Part shown: positions 19,146 through 29,693 of the stretch, piece after piece
How positions within the stretch are numbered: the stretch's first letter is position 1
How the letters are laid out: each line of letters begins with the position of its first letter
Source: Burkholderia sp. S171
GTDB lineage: Bacteria; Pseudomonadota; Gammaproteobacteria; Burkholderiales; Burkholderiaceae
Assembly: GCF_009766085.1 (NCBI RefSeq)
Contig: NZ_LMUF01000007.1
Location: forward strand, 18,540 to 82,539
DNA length: 64,000 nucleotides
Direction of reading: 5' to 3'
Position numbers and translations under genes: made by a program
The notes under the pieces: generated by a model
The model's database searches: none
What the model was told of the DNA's origin: nothing
Seen by the model: only the letters and a program-made list of their open reading frames with translations

Positions 19146-19467
19146 GCGGCGGGGGGCGGCCGTCCCACTTAAAACGAGTCAGGCATGGGGCGCGAGGGTC
19201 CGTTTGGCTGGAGAATGTCCGCTCCCGGTTGGCCGGACCTCCTGCTGCGCGGGTCGAATACGGAGCATGGCCGGCCGGACCTAAGGCGGCACAGGTCGGA
19301 TACAGCCGCGTCGATCAGCCCGGACAGCCCTCCGTCGCAGGTGGACCCGAAGGAGTTTCCGCTATCGAGCCTCAGTTCTAACGACGTCCCCGCGACCGGG
19401 TGGCGACACTATCAGCAACCGCTATCAAGCAACCGCATCACCGCCTCCCCACACCCCGCCGACCCCA
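19146..19467. other. Non-coding gap between regulator and hemB
   Basis: These 322 GC-rich bases contain open frames that run across it by composition only. A 10-base direct repeat GGCCGGACCT occurs at 19231 and 19273, and GGTCCG at about 19197 could pair with it. No gene, clear terminator or known element was found. Confidence 0.5.
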
Positions 19468-20589
<1,122 letters not shown>

Positions 20590-20599
20590 TCATACCGAT

Positions 20600-20714
20600 C
20601 GAGGTAGGCGCTTGGCGCCGAGCTCCCCGCTTCTCCTCCCTGAGCGGGTGCCTGTGATGATCGTAAAGGATTCGATCAGGCTGTTTGACCCGCCGTCATG
20701 CGGCGGGTTTTTTT
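20600..20714 (+). ncRNA. Putative small RNA with exposed anti-SD loop
   Basis: A plus-strand terminator at 20688-20714 lies where no plus-strand gene exists, because hemB and engB are both on the minus strand. Upstream, 20600-20687 folds into successive hairpins: 20607-20619 (GGCGC/GCGCC), 20626-20648 (CCCGCT/AGCGGG with an 11-base loop TCTCCTCCCTG) and 20658-20678 (TGATCG/CGATCA). The second loop exposes CTCCTCC, complementary to Shine-Dalgarno sequences. A TATCAT at 20588-20593 could be the -10; no good -35 is seen. Small toxic RNAs with anti-SD loops have been reported in beta-proteobacteria; membership is my inference. Confidence 0.55.
20688..20714 (+). terminator. Rho-independent terminator (plus strand)
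   Basis: ACCCGCCG / CGGCGGGT form a perfect 8-bp stem with a TCATG loop, followed by seven T on the plus strand. Read leftward there is no U run, so it does not serve engB. It defines the 3' end of the putative small RNA. Confidence 0.85.
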
Positions 20715-20783
20715 ATGCCAGGCGACCACGAATCATCGCCACATTCCCCTCACAGCCTGTCTCCAGCCGGCACTTGGTCTATC

Positions 20784-21449
20784 TCACTGCGCTTCGTCTT
20801 CCGGCGCGATTTCTTCAGTTGACTTCGGAATCAGCCAGCTCTCGATTTTCTCGTGGGCTTCATCGAGCCCGACGCGCTTGAGCGCCGAGAAGAGCTGCAG
20901 CGTCAATTCGCCGCGATATCCGGCTGCTGTGTATTCCTCAAATGCCTTCTTGGTCGCGCGCAACGTGTTGATGCTTTCCTGCCGCGTCAATTTGTCGCAT
21001 TTGGTCAATAAGGCGTGAATTGGCTTTCCTGTGGGCGCAAACCAGTCGAGCATGATCTTGTCGAGTTCGGTCAGCGGACGGCGCGAATCCATCATCAGGA
21101 TCATGCCAACCAGCTGCGCGCGGCTCTGCAAATACGTAGACAGCAACTGTTGCCAATGCAGCTTGGCGTTACCCGAAACTTCAGCGTACCCGTACCCCGG
21201 CAAGTCGACCACGTGCGCCCTGGGCTGGTCTGCCGGGCCGATGGCGAAGTAGTTGATGTGCTGTGTGCGCCCGGGCGTCTTGCTGGCGAACGCCAGCCGC
21301 TTCTGATTGCACAGCAGGTTGATGGCCGTGGACTTGCCCGCGTTCGAGCGGCCCGCAAAAGCGATCTCCGGCTGGGGCGTCGGCGGCAGGTCCTTCAGGT
21401 GATTGACCGTTGTAAAAAAACGGGCTTGGTGGAGCAGAAATGACGACAT
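20784..21449 (-). CDS. engB: Ribosome biogenesis GTP-binding protein EngB (YsxC/YihA)
   Basis: EngB is a small GTPase needed for 50S maturation and cell division. The start is the ATG at 21447-21449 ([20 protein letters not shown]), 221 residues; the open frame upstream lacks family support. G motifs: G1 [10 protein letters not shown]3 DLPGYG, G4 TKCD. It is divergent from the cytochrome c4 gene and sits in the common order before hemB. Confidence 0.95.
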   Translation of the reverse strand: MSSFLLHQARFFTTVNHLKDLPPTPQPEIAFAGRSNAGKSTAINLLCNQKRLAFASKTPGRTQHINYFAIGPADQPRAHVVDLPGYGYAEVSGNAKLHWQQLLSTYLQSRAQLVGMILMMDSRRPLTELDKIMLDWFAPTGKPIHALLTKCDKLTRQESINTLRATKKAFEEYTAAGYRGELTLQLFSALKRVGLDEAHEKIESWLIPKSTEEIAPEDEAQ

Positions 21450-21548
21450 GGGAAGACCGAAAGTGAAATTCTGTGGAAACTCGAGCTGTAAGGAGCCACT
21501 GAATACTGGGCTTGCCCCGACTGGCGTCTTTGCGTTTAGCGAGTTATT

Positions 21549-21560
21549 GTACAATACGAC
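21549..21560. promoter_or_regulatory. Palindromic -10 element between engB and cytochrome c4
   Basis: A perfect 12-base palindrome, TATTGTACAATA at about 21545-21556, contains TACAAT on both strands. It can act as a -10 for leftward (engB) and rightward (cytochrome c4) transcription. The -35 elements are weak; TCTTTG near 21527 is the best for the right side. The remainder of the 312-base divergent gap shows no gene. Confidence 0.45.
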
Positions 21561-21761
21561 GGTTGTACGAAGACCAGCCAGGGCACGCAAGACCCAAGCG
21601 GGATAAGGAGTGAGACAGGTTTGAAGACAGATTTCAGGGCACGGGCCGGGTGACTTTTGAACCCGTATCGAGTCCTCTGTCGGGTGTCTTGCAGTGCATC
21701 GGTAACCGTCGTTTTTTGCAGAACCTCACAATTCTCACAAGACGAATAACAGGGTACGCGA

Positions 21762-22430
21762 ATGAACCGACTGTACAAGACTCTGATGGTCCTGGAATTA
21801 GCAGCAGCATTAGGAGCGGGGTTGGTAGGCTGGACAGTCACAGCGCAGGCGGCAGACGCGGTTACACCCGCCAAGCCAGATGTGACAAGGGGCCAGGCAA
21901 TTGCCACCCAGGTTTGCGCAGCGTGTCACGGAGCAGACGGCAACAGTGCCGGCGGCGCGTTTCCGAAGCTCGCAGGCCAGCATGCCGAGTACATCGTCAA
22001 GCAGTTGAAGGACTACAAGACGCAGCCGGGCGCGAAAGAGCCGGCGCGCAAGAACCCCATCATGGCGGGCATTGCGGGCGCGTTGAACGATCAGGACATG
22101 GTCAACGTGGCGGCTTATTTTGAGACGCAGAAGGCCAAGCCGGGCTATGCGCGCGACAAGGCCACCGTGCCGGTTGGGCAGAAGATTTACCGCGGGGGCA
22201 TTGCCGACAGGGGCGTCCCGGCGTGCGCCGCGTGCCATGGCGCAACGGGTATGGGCGTACCGGTGCAGTATCCGCGGCTGTCGGGTCAGTGGTCCGACTA
22301 CACGGCGGCGCAACTCACCGCGTTTGCGCAGGGGACGCGCAACAACAGTGAGCCGATGCACACTATCGCGTTGCGCTTGAACGAAGCGGAAGTGAAGGCG
22401 GTGGCAGACTACATTGCGGGCCTTCACTGA
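21762..22430 (+). CDS. Di-haem cytochrome c4
   Basis: This is a periplasmic electron carrier feeding terminal oxidases. The 222-residue product has a signal peptide (to about residue 30, TAQAA) and two class I haem c sites, CAACH at residues 52-56 and CAACH at 155-159, each followed by distal Met candidates (NPIMAG and NSEPMHT). The tandem-domain layout is that of cytochrome c4 / c553. It lies directly upstream of the System II maturation genes resB-ccsB, which attach haem to such proteins. Confidence 0.92.
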   Translation: MNRLYKTLMVLELAAALGAGLVGWTVTAQAADAVTPAKPDVTRGQAIATQVCAACHGADGNSAGGAFPKLAGQHAEYIVKQLKDYKTQPGAKEPARKNPIMAGIAGALNDQDMVNVAAYFETQKAKPGYARDKATVPVGQKIYRGGIADRGVPACAACHGATGMGVPVQYPRLSGQWSDYTAAQLTAFAQGTRNNSEPMHTIALRLNEAEVKAVADYIAGLH

Positions 22431-22598
22431 TCGTCACTGACGGTCCGTAATGGTCCGAATGACCCGCCTGCACCAAGCGCGGGTCTGCATTAAGATGCGC
22501 GCAGCGTCGCCCGGACGTCATATGCGCGGGTCATAGTCGAGAAGTCATAGTCGAATGTGTTACGAAGCCGGTCCGACGAGGCCGGCGCGCAAAATAAG

Positions 22599-22648
22599 AA
22601 AAAGGGTGGGACGCCGGTCACAGACCGCTTGCGTCTCCACCCTTTTTT
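22599..22648 (+). terminator. Terminator-like stem upstream of resB
   Basis: AAAGGGTGG-G-ACGC (from 22601) pairs with GCGT-CT-CCACCCTTT (from 22631), followed by a T run to 22648. It would end cytochrome c4 transcripts 21 bases before the resB ATG, so resB transcription must read through or start nearby. Confidence 0.75.
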
Positions 22649-22668
22649 GCTGTTCAGCCGGAGTTTGA

Positions 22669-24897
22669 ATGAGCGTCACCACGTCGGGATTGCAGTCGAA
22701 GTCGAGCCGTAGCAGTGTGCGTCAGGCCATCGAAGTCATTAGTTCGATGCGCTTCGCTATTTCGCTGCTCGTCATTCTTGCAATCGCAAGCATCATTGGT
22801 ACGGTTCTTACGCAAGAAGATCCGTACCCGAATTACGTCAATCAGTTCGGTCCGTTCTGGGCCGACATCTTCCGAGGCCTAAGCCTCTACAACGTGTATA
22901 GCGCGTGGTGGTTCTTGCTGATCCTGGCGTTCCTGGTGATCTCGGTGTCGCTCTGCGTGATCCGCAATGGTCCGAAGATGATCGCGGACATGAAGAGCTG
23001 GAAGGATCGGGTGCGCGAAGGCAGTCTGCGCGCGTTCCATCACAAGGGCGAATTCCCGCTGGTGCCTGAGTCGCGCGCCGAGACCGCCGCCAAGCTGCAA
23101 CGTCTCGCGGGCAAGATGGGCTACAAGTTCGTCACGCGCGAAACGGAGAGCGGCGCGACCCTGATCGCGGCCAAACGTGGCGCGCTGACAAAGCTCGGCT
23201 ATATCTCGGCGCATCTGGCGTTCGTGATCATCTGTATTGGCGGCTTGCTGGACAGCAATTTGCCGATCAAGCTGCAAATGCTGCTCTTCAACAAGACGCC
23301 GATTGCATCGAACGAAGTCATTAACGACATCGCTCCGAATCACCGGCTGCCGACATCGAATCCAACGTTCCGCGGTTACGCCTGGGTGCCGGAAGGGCAG
23401 CATGTCGCCACCGCCATCCTGAATCAGCAGGACGGCTCGCTGATCCAGGATCTGCCGTTTTCTATCCAGCTCAATAAATTCATCGTCGACTATTACTCGA
23501 CGGGTATGCCGAAGCTGTTTGCGAGCGATATCGTCGTGATCGATCATGCGACTGGCAAGCGTATTCCGGCACGCGTGGAGGTGAACGAGCCGTTTACCTA
23601 CGATGGTATTTCGATCTATCAATCGAGCTTCCAGGACGGCGGTTCGAAGCTTTCCATGACCGCCTGGCCCATGTCCGGCGGCAGCGCGAAGACCACGCCG
23701 TTCGACGGCGCCATTGGCGGCACGGTGCCGATGAACCCGCAGATCATCGGCGGTACCGGCGAAACCGTTGAGTTCACCGATTTCCGCGCGATCAACGTGG
23801 AAAACGTCACCGACGGCAGCGGTTCAATCGATACCCGCGGTGTCGGCCAGACGCAGACGCTCAAGCAGGCCTTCGATGAACGGTTGGGTTCCGGCGCGAA
23901 GACGTCGAAGCCGACGGATCTGCGTAACGTCGGGCCATCGGTGCAATACAAGGTGCGGGGCACGGACGGCCAGGCGCGCGAGTTCAACAACTACATGCTG
24001 CCCGTCGACGTACAAGGTCAGCCAATGTTCCTCGCCGGCATGCGCCTCAGCCCGAACGATCCGTTCCGCTATTTGCGTATTCCCGCCGACGAGCAAAGCT
24101 CGATCAAGCAGTGGATGAATCTGCGCGCCGCGCTGGAAACACCCGCCATGCGCGACGAAGCGGCGCGTCGTTTCGCGAAGCGCTCAGTGCCGGAAGCGAA
24201 TGCGGATCTGCAGAAACATCTGGAAGAAAGCGCGTCGCGGGTGCTGAACCTGTTCGCCGGCGCTGATGAAACCGGTGTAGCAGCCAATCCGGGGCAACCA
24301 GGTGCGACGCTGGGTGGTTTCCAGGCTATCGCGGGTTTTATCGATAAATCCGTGCCCAAAGGTGAGCAGGAAAAGGCGGCGGGTTTATTGCTGCGCATGC
24401 TGGAAGGCGCGACGTGGGATCTGTGGCAGATTTCGCGTGCTCAGAACGGCCAGCCTGAGGCTCAGCCGGACGCGAAAAACACGCAATTCGTGCAATCGTC
24501 GATCAATGCTCTTTCGGACAGCTTTCTATACGGATCGCCGGTTTTTCTGCAACTCGATTCGTTCAAGCAGATCCAGGCTTCCGTGTTCCAGTTGACGCGC
24601 GCGCCGGGTAAAAAAGTGGTGTATCTTGGCAGCCTTCTGCTCGTATTCGGCATTTTCTCGATGTTTTACGTGCGTGAACGTCGTCTCTGGTTCTGGCTCA
24701 AAGACACGTCAACGGGCGGCACGAGCGTGTTGATGGCAATGTCCACCGCACGACGTACGATCGATTTCGAAAAGGAATTCGCGCGAACGCGCGACGCGAT
24801 CGGCGCCATGCTCGGCGTCAAGTCACAGCCGGAAACGTCATCACCGGAAACGCCCGTGGACCCCAGGTCCACCGGCTCGCAAGATTCAACTCGGTAA
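22669..24897 (+). CDS. resB: Cytochrome c biogenesis protein ResB (System II)
   Basis: ResB and CcsA/CcsB form the System II haem-delivery and attachment machine in the cytoplasmic membrane. The 742-residue product opens with transmembrane segments around residues 28-48 (MRFAISLLVILAIASIIGTV) and 78-100 (WWFLLILAFLVISVSLCV), then one near residue 170. A long periplasmic region follows, with a last membrane span near residue 650 (VVYLGSLLLVFGIFSMFYV). The length fits the long beta-proteobacterial ResB form. ccsB starts four bases after its stop. Confidence 0.94.
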   Translation: MSVTTSGLQSKSSRSSVRQAIEVISSMRFAISLLVILAIASIIGTVLTQEDPYPNYVNQFGPFWADIFRGLSLYNVYSAWWFLLILAFLVISVSLCVIRNGPKMIADMKSWKDRVREGSLRAFHHKGEFPLVPESRAETAAKLQRLAGKMGYKFVTRETESGATLIAAKRGALTKLGYISAHLAFVIICIGGLLDSNLPIKLQMLLFNKTPIASNEVINDIAPNHRLPTSNPTFRGYAWVPEGQHVATAILNQQDGSLIQDLPFSIQLNKFIVDYYSTGMPKLFASDIVVIDHATGKRIPARVEVNEPFTYDGISIYQSSFQDGGSKLSMTAWPMSGGSAKTTPFDGAIGGTVPMNPQIIGGTGETVEFTDFRAINVENVTDGSGSIDTRGVGQTQTLKQAFDERLGSGAKTSKPTDLRNVGPSVQYKVRGTDGQAREFNNYMLPVDVQGQPMFLAGMRLSPNDPFRYLRIPADEQSSIKQWMNLRAALETPAMRDEAARRFAKRSVPEANADLQKHLEESASRVLNLFAGADETGVAANPGQPGATLGGFQAIAGFIDKSVPKGEQEKAAGLLLRMLEGATWDLWQISRAQNGQPEAQPDAKNTQFVQSSINALSDSFLYGSPVFLQLDSFKQIQASVFQLTRAPGKKVVYLGSLLLVFGIFSMFYVRERRLWFWLKDTSTGGTSVLMAMSTARRTIDFEKEFARTRDAIGAMLGVKSQPETSSPETPVDPRSTGSQDSTR

Positions 24898-24901
24898 GAA
24901 C

Positions 24902-26104
24902 ATGGACCTCACTCAAGCCTCCTCGCCTTCGACCCTGACGCAGCAGCGCGCGGGAAAAGTGCCCGTTGACCCGAACCTTTTCGACGAACGGCCGTTTCTC
25001 AAGCGTCTCGGTGTGACCGACTGGCTGTTCGCCCTGGCGATGGTCGCCGGCGCGGGTTTCGCGCTGTATCGGTATCACCCGTTCATGAACTACTACGACA
25101 AACTGGTGCTCTGCTGCGCCGTGCCAGTGTTCGTGGTGCTCGGATGGCGCTGGAAGCCCATACGGCTGCTGATTGCGTGCATCGCGGTGATGTCGTTGTT
25201 CTCGTTGCAGCTTTATCACGCGGACCTCGCCCGCGCCGACACCAATTTCTTCCTCAAATACTTCTTGTCCAGCCAGTCGGCCATTTTGTGGATGAGTGCG
25301 CTGCTTGTGTTGGCCACCGTGTTCTACTGGATCGGCTTGCTCTCGCGCTCGCCCACGGGCGGCGCGATCGGCTCGAAGATGACCTGGGCCGCGGTGCTGA
25401 TGGGTTTCACCGGCCTGATGGTGCGCTGGTACGAGTCTTACCTGATCGGCGCGGACGTGGGTCATATCCCCATTTCGAACCTGTATGAAGTATTCGTGCT
25501 GTTCTGCCTGATTACGTCGCTGTTTTATTTGTACTACGAGCAGCACTACAACACGCGCGCAATGGGCGCTTTCGTGCTGCTGGTGATCAGCGCGGCTGTC
25601 GGCTTCCTGATGTGGTATTCCATCGCTCGCGATGCCCAGCAGATCCAGCCGCTCGTGCCCGCACTGCAAAGCTGGTGGATGAAGATCCACGTGCCGGCGA
25701 ATTTCATCGGATACGGCAGCTTTGCGCTCGCCGCCATGGTCGGCGTGGCCTACCTGGTCAAGGAACGCGGCATTCTGGCAGATCGCCTGCCGTCGCTCGA
25801 AGTGCTCGACGACGTCATGTACAAGTCGATCGCGGTCGGTTTCGCGTTCTTCACCATCGCGACCATTCTGGGTGCGCTGTGGGCCGCCGAAGCATGGGGC
25901 GGGTACTGGAGCTGGGACCCGAAGGAAACGTGGGCATTGATCGTCTGGCTGAATTACGCCGCGTGGCTGCATATGCGCCTGATCAAGGGCCTGCGGGGAT
26001 CCGTGGCGGCATGGTGGGCGCTGACCGGTTTGCTGGTCACCACGTTCGCGTTCCTGGGCGTGAACATGTTCCTCTCCGGCCTGCATAGTTACGGCAAGCT
26101 GTAA
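24902..26104 (+). CDS. ccsB: Cytochrome c maturation protein CcsB/CcsA (haem handling)
   Basis: This is the partner of ResB, which brings haem to the periplasm and helps ligate it to CxxCH motifs. The 400-residue multi-spanning protein contains the tryptophan-rich WWD-type motif AWGGYWSWDPKETWALIVWL near residue 330. Conserved His residues flank it (KIHVPANFIGYG before, YAAWLHMRL after). It is co-transcribed with resB and ends in a strong terminator. The name follows Burkholderia usage; the same protein is called CcsA in other systems. Confidence 0.94.
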   Translation: MDLTQASSPSTLTQQRAGKVPVDPNLFDERPFLKRLGVTDWLFALAMVAGAGFALYRYHPFMNYYDKLVLCCAVPVFVVLGWRWKPIRLLIACIAVMSLFSLQLYHADLARADTNFFLKYFLSSQSAILWMSALLVLATVFYWIGLLSRSPTGGAIGSKMTWAAVLMGFTGLMVRWYESYLIGADVGHIPISNLYEVFVLFCLITSLFYLYYEQHYNTRAMGAFVLLVISAAVGFLMWYSIARDAQQIQPLVPALQSWWMKIHVPANFIGYGSFALAAMVGVAYLVKERGILADRLPSLEVLDDVMYKSIAVGFAFFTIATILGALWAAEAWGGYWSWDPKETWALIVWLNYAAWLHMRLIKGLRGSVAAWWALTGLLVTTFAFLGVNMFLSGLHSYGKL

Positions 26105-26126
26105 CATCTGCCGCTAAACACCGGCT

Positions 26127-26164
26127 AAAAAACCGCCATGCAAAATTTGCTGGCGGTTTTTTTA
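26127..26164 (+). terminator. Rho-independent terminator after ccsB
   Basis: AAAAAACCGCCA and TGGCGGTTTTTT form a perfect 12-bp stem, which can extend inward through GCAAA/TTTGC, followed by a T run. The A-rich 5' arm could also act leftward. Confidence 0.92.
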
Positions 26165-26271
26165 TTGCCTGGGCGGAATAGCTGAAACCGATTCGGTGTT
26201 TGCCACGAATATAGCTATGGCAGAGCGGTGACGTTGACGCGGACCGCCACACGAATTTCAGGAGTATCGAA

Positions 26272-27261
26272 ATGGTTATGAAACATACACGCCAGCTTTT
26301 CGGCGACGACATCGCCCGAAGCGAAATCACGCCGCGCGCGTTTTTCGAGAACCGCCGTCGCGTGTTGCGGGCTGCGGGGGCGCTGGCGGCGACGGGGCTT
26401 ATCGGTGTGAACGGCGAAGCGTTTGCCACGATGACATCGCCCGATGCAAAGGGTCAGAGGCTCGCCGCAAGCACGAACGCGAGGTTTGTCGCGCTGGACA
26501 AGGTGACGCCGTTCAAGGACATCACGAGCTACAACAACTTCTACGAGTTCGGCACGGACAAGGGCGATCCGGTGCAAAACGCGCATACGCTGCGGCCGCG
26601 GCCGTGGAAGATTTCGGTAGAAGGCGAGATCAAGAACGCGAAGGTGTATGACATCGATGAAATCGTGAAACTCGCGCCGCTCGAAGAACGGATTTATCGG
26701 ATGCGATGCGTGGAAGGGTGGTCGATGGTGATTCCGTGGATCGGCATTCCGCTGGCCGAAATCATCAAGCGCGCACAGCCGACGGGCAACGCGAAGTACG
26801 TGCAATTCATCACGCTCGCCGATCCCTCGCAGATGCCGGGACTGTCCGACCCCATTCTCGACTGGCCGTATTCCGAAGGTTTGCGCATGGACGAGGCGAT
26901 GAATCCGCTGGCGCTGCTGACCGTTGGTTTGTACGGTGAAGTGCTGCCGAATCAGAACGGCGCGCCGGTGCGTATCGTGTTGCCATGGAAATATGGCTTC
27001 AAGAGCGCGAAATCGATCGTGAAGATCCGGTTTGTCGAGCAACAGCCGAAAACGAGCTGGAGTGAATATGCGCCGAAAGAGTACGGTTTTTACTCGAACG
27101 TGAATCCGAACGTCGATCACCCGCGCTGGAGCCAGGCGACGGAACGGCGGATTGGCGAGGACGGTTTCTTCACGCCCAAGCGTAAGACGCTGATGTTCAA
27201 TGGATACGGCGATCAGGTTGCATCGTTGTATCGTGGCATGGATCTCAAGGCCAATTTTTAA
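26272..27261 (+). CDS. msrP: Methionine sulfoxide reductase catalytic subunit MsrP
   Basis: MsrP is a molybdopterin-dependent periplasmic reductase that repairs oxidised methionines of envelope proteins, with electrons from MsrQ. The 329-residue product has a Tat signal ([11 protein letters not shown], residues 24-34, then a hydrophobic stretch). The Mo-coordinating Cys is in [15 protein letters not shown]. The segment [17 protein letters not shown] is typical of the family. CAGGAG at 26258 precedes the ATG. msrQ follows 16 bases later. Confidence 0.95.
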   Translation: MVMKHTRQLFGDDIARSEITPRAFFENRRRVLRAAGALAATGLIGVNGEAFATMTSPDAKGQRLAASTNARFVALDKVTPFKDITSYNNFYEFGTDKGDPVQNAHTLRPRPWKISVEGEIKNAKVYDIDEIVKLAPLEERIYRMRCVEGWSMVIPWIGIPLAEIIKRAQPTGNAKYVQFITLADPSQMPGLSDPILDWPYSEGLRMDEAMNPLALLTVGLYGEVLPNQNGAPVRIVLPWKYGFKSAKSIVKIRFVEQQPKTSWSEYAPKEYGFYSNVNPNVDHPRWSQATERRIGEDGFFTPKRKTLMFNGYGDQVASLYRGMDLKANF

Positions 27262-27277
27262 GGTTCAGGGGGCAAGG

Positions 27278-27946
27278 ATGGCAGTGGCTTCCGATGTCAA
27301 AACAAAGCCGGCAACAAAGCCGATAACGCGCGTTGCCGCAGGCGGCACGAACTGGATCGTGCCGGCGAAAGTGGCGGTATTTCTCGGCGGTTTGTATCCG
27401 CTCGCGCGCATCGTTCTGTTGGGCTTCACGGGCGGATTAGGCGCAAATCCGATCGAATTCATTACCCGCTCGACCGGGTTGTGGACGCTCGTTTTCCTGT
27501 GTATCACGCTTGCCGTCACGCCAATTCGCAGGCTGACTGGCCTGAACGCGCTGCTGCGTTTTCGGCGGATGCTCGGACTATTTGCGTTCTTCTATGTCGT
27601 GCTGCACTTCACCACGTACGTCTGGTTCGACAAATGGTTCGATGTCTTCGCGATCCTCAAGGACATCGTGAAGCGGCCGTTCATCCTGGTTGGGTTCTCG
27701 GCGTTCGTGCTGCTGATCCCGCTAGCCGTGACGTCGCCGAAAGCGATGGTCAGGAAGCTCGGCCGCCGGTGGCAAACGCTGCATAAGCTGATCTATCCAA
27801 TCGCCGTGCTCGCGATCCTGCACTTCTGGTGGATGAAAGCGGGCAAGCACGATCTCATCTTGCCGAAGATCTATGGCGCGATCGTAGTGGTGTTGTTGGC
27901 GTGGCGGGTGATTGTCTGGCTGCGCTCGCGAATGATGCCGGCATGA
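27278..27946 (+). CDS. msrQ: Haem-binding membrane subunit MsrQ
   Basis: MsrQ is a b-haem membrane protein that passes electrons from the quinone pool or flavin to MsrP. The start chosen is the ATG at 27278 (MAVASDVKTKPATKP) behind an AAGG site; upstream in-frame codons overlap msrP. The product has 222 residues with five to six hydrophobic segments. Haem-ligand His candidates lie in FAFFYVVLHFTTYVW and LHKLIYPIAVLAILHFWW. A bidirectional terminator follows. Confidence 0.94.
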   Translation: MAVASDVKTKPATKPITRVAAGGTNWIVPAKVAVFLGGLYPLARIVLLGFTGGLGANPIEFITRSTGLWTLVFLCITLAVTPIRRLTGLNALLRFRRMLGLFAFFYVVLHFTTYVWFDKWFDVFAILKDIVKRPFILVGFSAFVLLIPLAVTSPKAMVRKLGRRWQTLHKLIYPIAVLAILHFWWMKAGKHDLILPKIYGAIVVVLLAWRVIVWLRSRMMPA

Positions 27947-27960
27947 TAGGAACGCACATG

Positions 27961-27998
27961 AAAAAAGGGCGACGCTTGAATGGCGTCGCCCTTTTTTT
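27961..27998. terminator. Bidirectional terminator between msrQ and lysA
   Basis: AAAAAAGGGCGACGC / GCGTCGCCCTTTTTT form a 15-bp perfect stem with a 7-base loop. U runs appear on both strands, so it serves msrQ rightward and lysA leftward. Confidence 0.93.
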
Positions 27999-28020
27999 AT
28001 GCGGATCCGACGAACCGAAC

Positions 28021-29283
28021 TCAGTCCGGGAAAATCGATTCGCCCGCGAACAACTGCGTCACTTCTTCGCGTTCACGCACTCGCCGCGCACGTTCGCGAT
28101 CGACCATGACTTCGGCGGCGCGCGGGCGCGTATTGTAGTTCGAGCTCATCACGAAACCGTACGCGCCCGCTGAGAAGATTGCGATCAGATCGCCTTGTTC
28201 GATGGCGAGTTCGCGATCCTTGCCGAGCCAGTCGCCACTTTCGCAGACAGGACCGACCACGTCGTAGAGTTGCGCTTTCGTCGCGCGCTTTTCCACGGCT
28301 TCCATGCGATGAAATGCCTGATACATCGCGGGACGCGCGAGGTCGTTCATGCCGGCGTCGACGATGGCAAAATTTTTCTCCTCGCCCGGTTTCAGGTATT
28401 CCACGCGTGTGAGCAACACGCCCGCATTGCCGACCAGCGAGCGGCCCGGCTCGAAATACACTTCGCGATGACCGTGTCCGCGTTCATCGATATGCGCGAG
28501 CACCGCACGCACGAATTCGCCGATAGCCGGCGGCGTTTCGTCGTCGTACGTAATGCCGAGTCCACCGCCGACATCGACGTGATGAATGTTCGTGCCGTCC
28601 GCCTCGATCTGCTCGACGAGGTCCAGCAATTTGTCGACGGCGTCGAGATACGGGCTCACTTCGGTGATCTGCGAACCAATATGGCAGTCGATCCCGATCA
28701 CGTCGAGATTCGACATGGCAGCCGCTTGCGCGTAGGTCGCGCGAGCATCGGCGAAAGCCACGCCGAACTTGTTCGACTTCAGGCCCGTGGAAATATACGG
28801 ATGCGTCTTGGCATCGACGTCGGGATTCACGCGCAGCGACACCGGCGCTTGTTTGCCCGCAGCCTTGGCCACTTCGTTCAGTACGTGCAGTTCCGGAATG
28901 GACTCGACGTTGAAGCACTTCACACCGGCATCGAGTGCTTCACGCATTTCCGCTGCTGTCTTGCCGACGCCAGAAAACACGGTGTTTTCGGCCTTGCCGC
29001 CCGCGGCCAGCACGCGCGCCAGTTCACCCGACGACACGATGTCGAAGCCCGCGCCAAGTCGCGCGAATACGTTCAGCACAGCGAGGTTGCTGTTGGCTTT
29101 CACGGCCACGTGGACAGTGGCGCGGTGGCCAATGCAGGCATCGGCGTAAGCTTTATACGCGTCGGTCAACGCGGTGCGCGAATACACGTAAAGCGGCGTG
29201 CCGAACTGGTCGGCCAGCGACGCGGCCGAAACGCCTTCGACCTGCAGCACGCCATCGGCGCGCGAGAATACGGATTGAGTCAT
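28021..29283 (-). CDS. lysA: Diaminopimelate decarboxylase
   Basis: LysA converts meso-diaminopimelate to L-lysine using PLP. The 420-residue product has the PLP-lysine segment HVAVKANSNLAVL, the glycine-rich HVDVGGGLGI phosphate-binding loop and the substrate Cys in GPVCESGDWL. It lies downstream of lptM on the minus strand (60 bases), the usual lptM-lysA arrangement. Confidence 0.96.
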   Translation of the reverse strand: MTQSVFSRADGVLQVEGVSAASLADQFGTPLYVYSRTALTDAYKAYADACIGHRATVHVAVKANSNLAVLNVFARLGAGFDIVSSGELARVLAAGGKAENTVFSGVGKTAAEMREALDAGVKCFNVESIPELHVLNEVAKAAGKQAPVSLRVNPDVDAKTHPYISTGLKSNKFGVAFADARATYAQAAAMSNLDVIGIDCHIGSQITEVSPYLDAVDKLLDLVEQIEADGTNIHHVDVGGGLGITYDDETPPAIGEFVRAVLAHIDERGHGHREVYFEPGRSLVGNAGVLLTRVEYLKPGEEKNFAIVDAGMNDLARPAMYQAFHRMEAVEKRATKAQLYDVVGPVCESGDWLGKDRELAIEQGDLIAIFSAGAYGFVMSSNYNTRPRAAEVMVDRERARRVREREEVTQLFAGESIFPD

Positions 29284-29343
29284 GAGTTTTCTGGTTCTGC
29301 TGACGCGCTTGGCCGGTTGGCCTCAAGCGCGATAGGGCAACGA

Positions 29344-29658
29344 TTATTCGCCGGAAGACGCGGCTTTGGGTGCCGATGCCGACGAGGGTGACTTCATGGT
29401 GTCGTCAGGGGAAAGCGAAAGCGCCGTGCCTGATGTGTCGGGAACGTCACCGGTTGTATCGAAAGACGAGGCGGACGACGCCGCTGCCGGCGCGTTTGCA
29501 TTACTTGCCGGCAACGGCGGCATGCTGGCGGGACGAGCCGGGAGTGGCGGTGCGACGGGCATATAGAGCGGTCCGCGCTGACCACAGGCGGCGAGCAGCG
29601 TGCCGGCGGAAATGGCCAAAACCGCTACAATCGCGCTCATCCGGAAGACGACTTGCAT
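29344..29658 (-). CDS. lptM: LPS-assembly lipoprotein LptM (YifL family)
   Basis: The 104-residue precursor has a signal peptide and lipobox LLAAC (Cys25) followed by the family signature CGQRGPLYMP. In enterobacteria LptM binds the LptDE translocon and helps LptD oxidative folding. The rest is Ala/Pro/Ser-rich and probably disordered, much longer than the E. coli tail. The start may be the Met at residue 7. It is divergent from cyaY and upstream of lysA, both conserved neighbours. Confidence 0.88.
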   Translation of the reverse strand: MQVVFRMSAIVAVLAISAGTLLAACGQRGPLYMPVAPPLPARPASMPPLPASNANAPAAASSASSFDTTGDVPDTSGTALSLSPDDTMKSPSSASAPKAASSGE

Positions 29659-29693
29659 TGCTGTCCCTGACTAATTAATCGATGGAGTTTAGC

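Noticed and set aside
24818..26107. Minus-strand open frame of 429 codons opposite ccsB
   Set aside because: Shadow of the plus-strand ccsB gene; composition rich in His, Gln and Arg, no ribosome site or known motif.
28195..29391. Plus-strand frame of 398 codons opposite lysA
   Set aside because: lysA on the minus strand has all PLP-enzyme motifs; the opposite frame is compositional.
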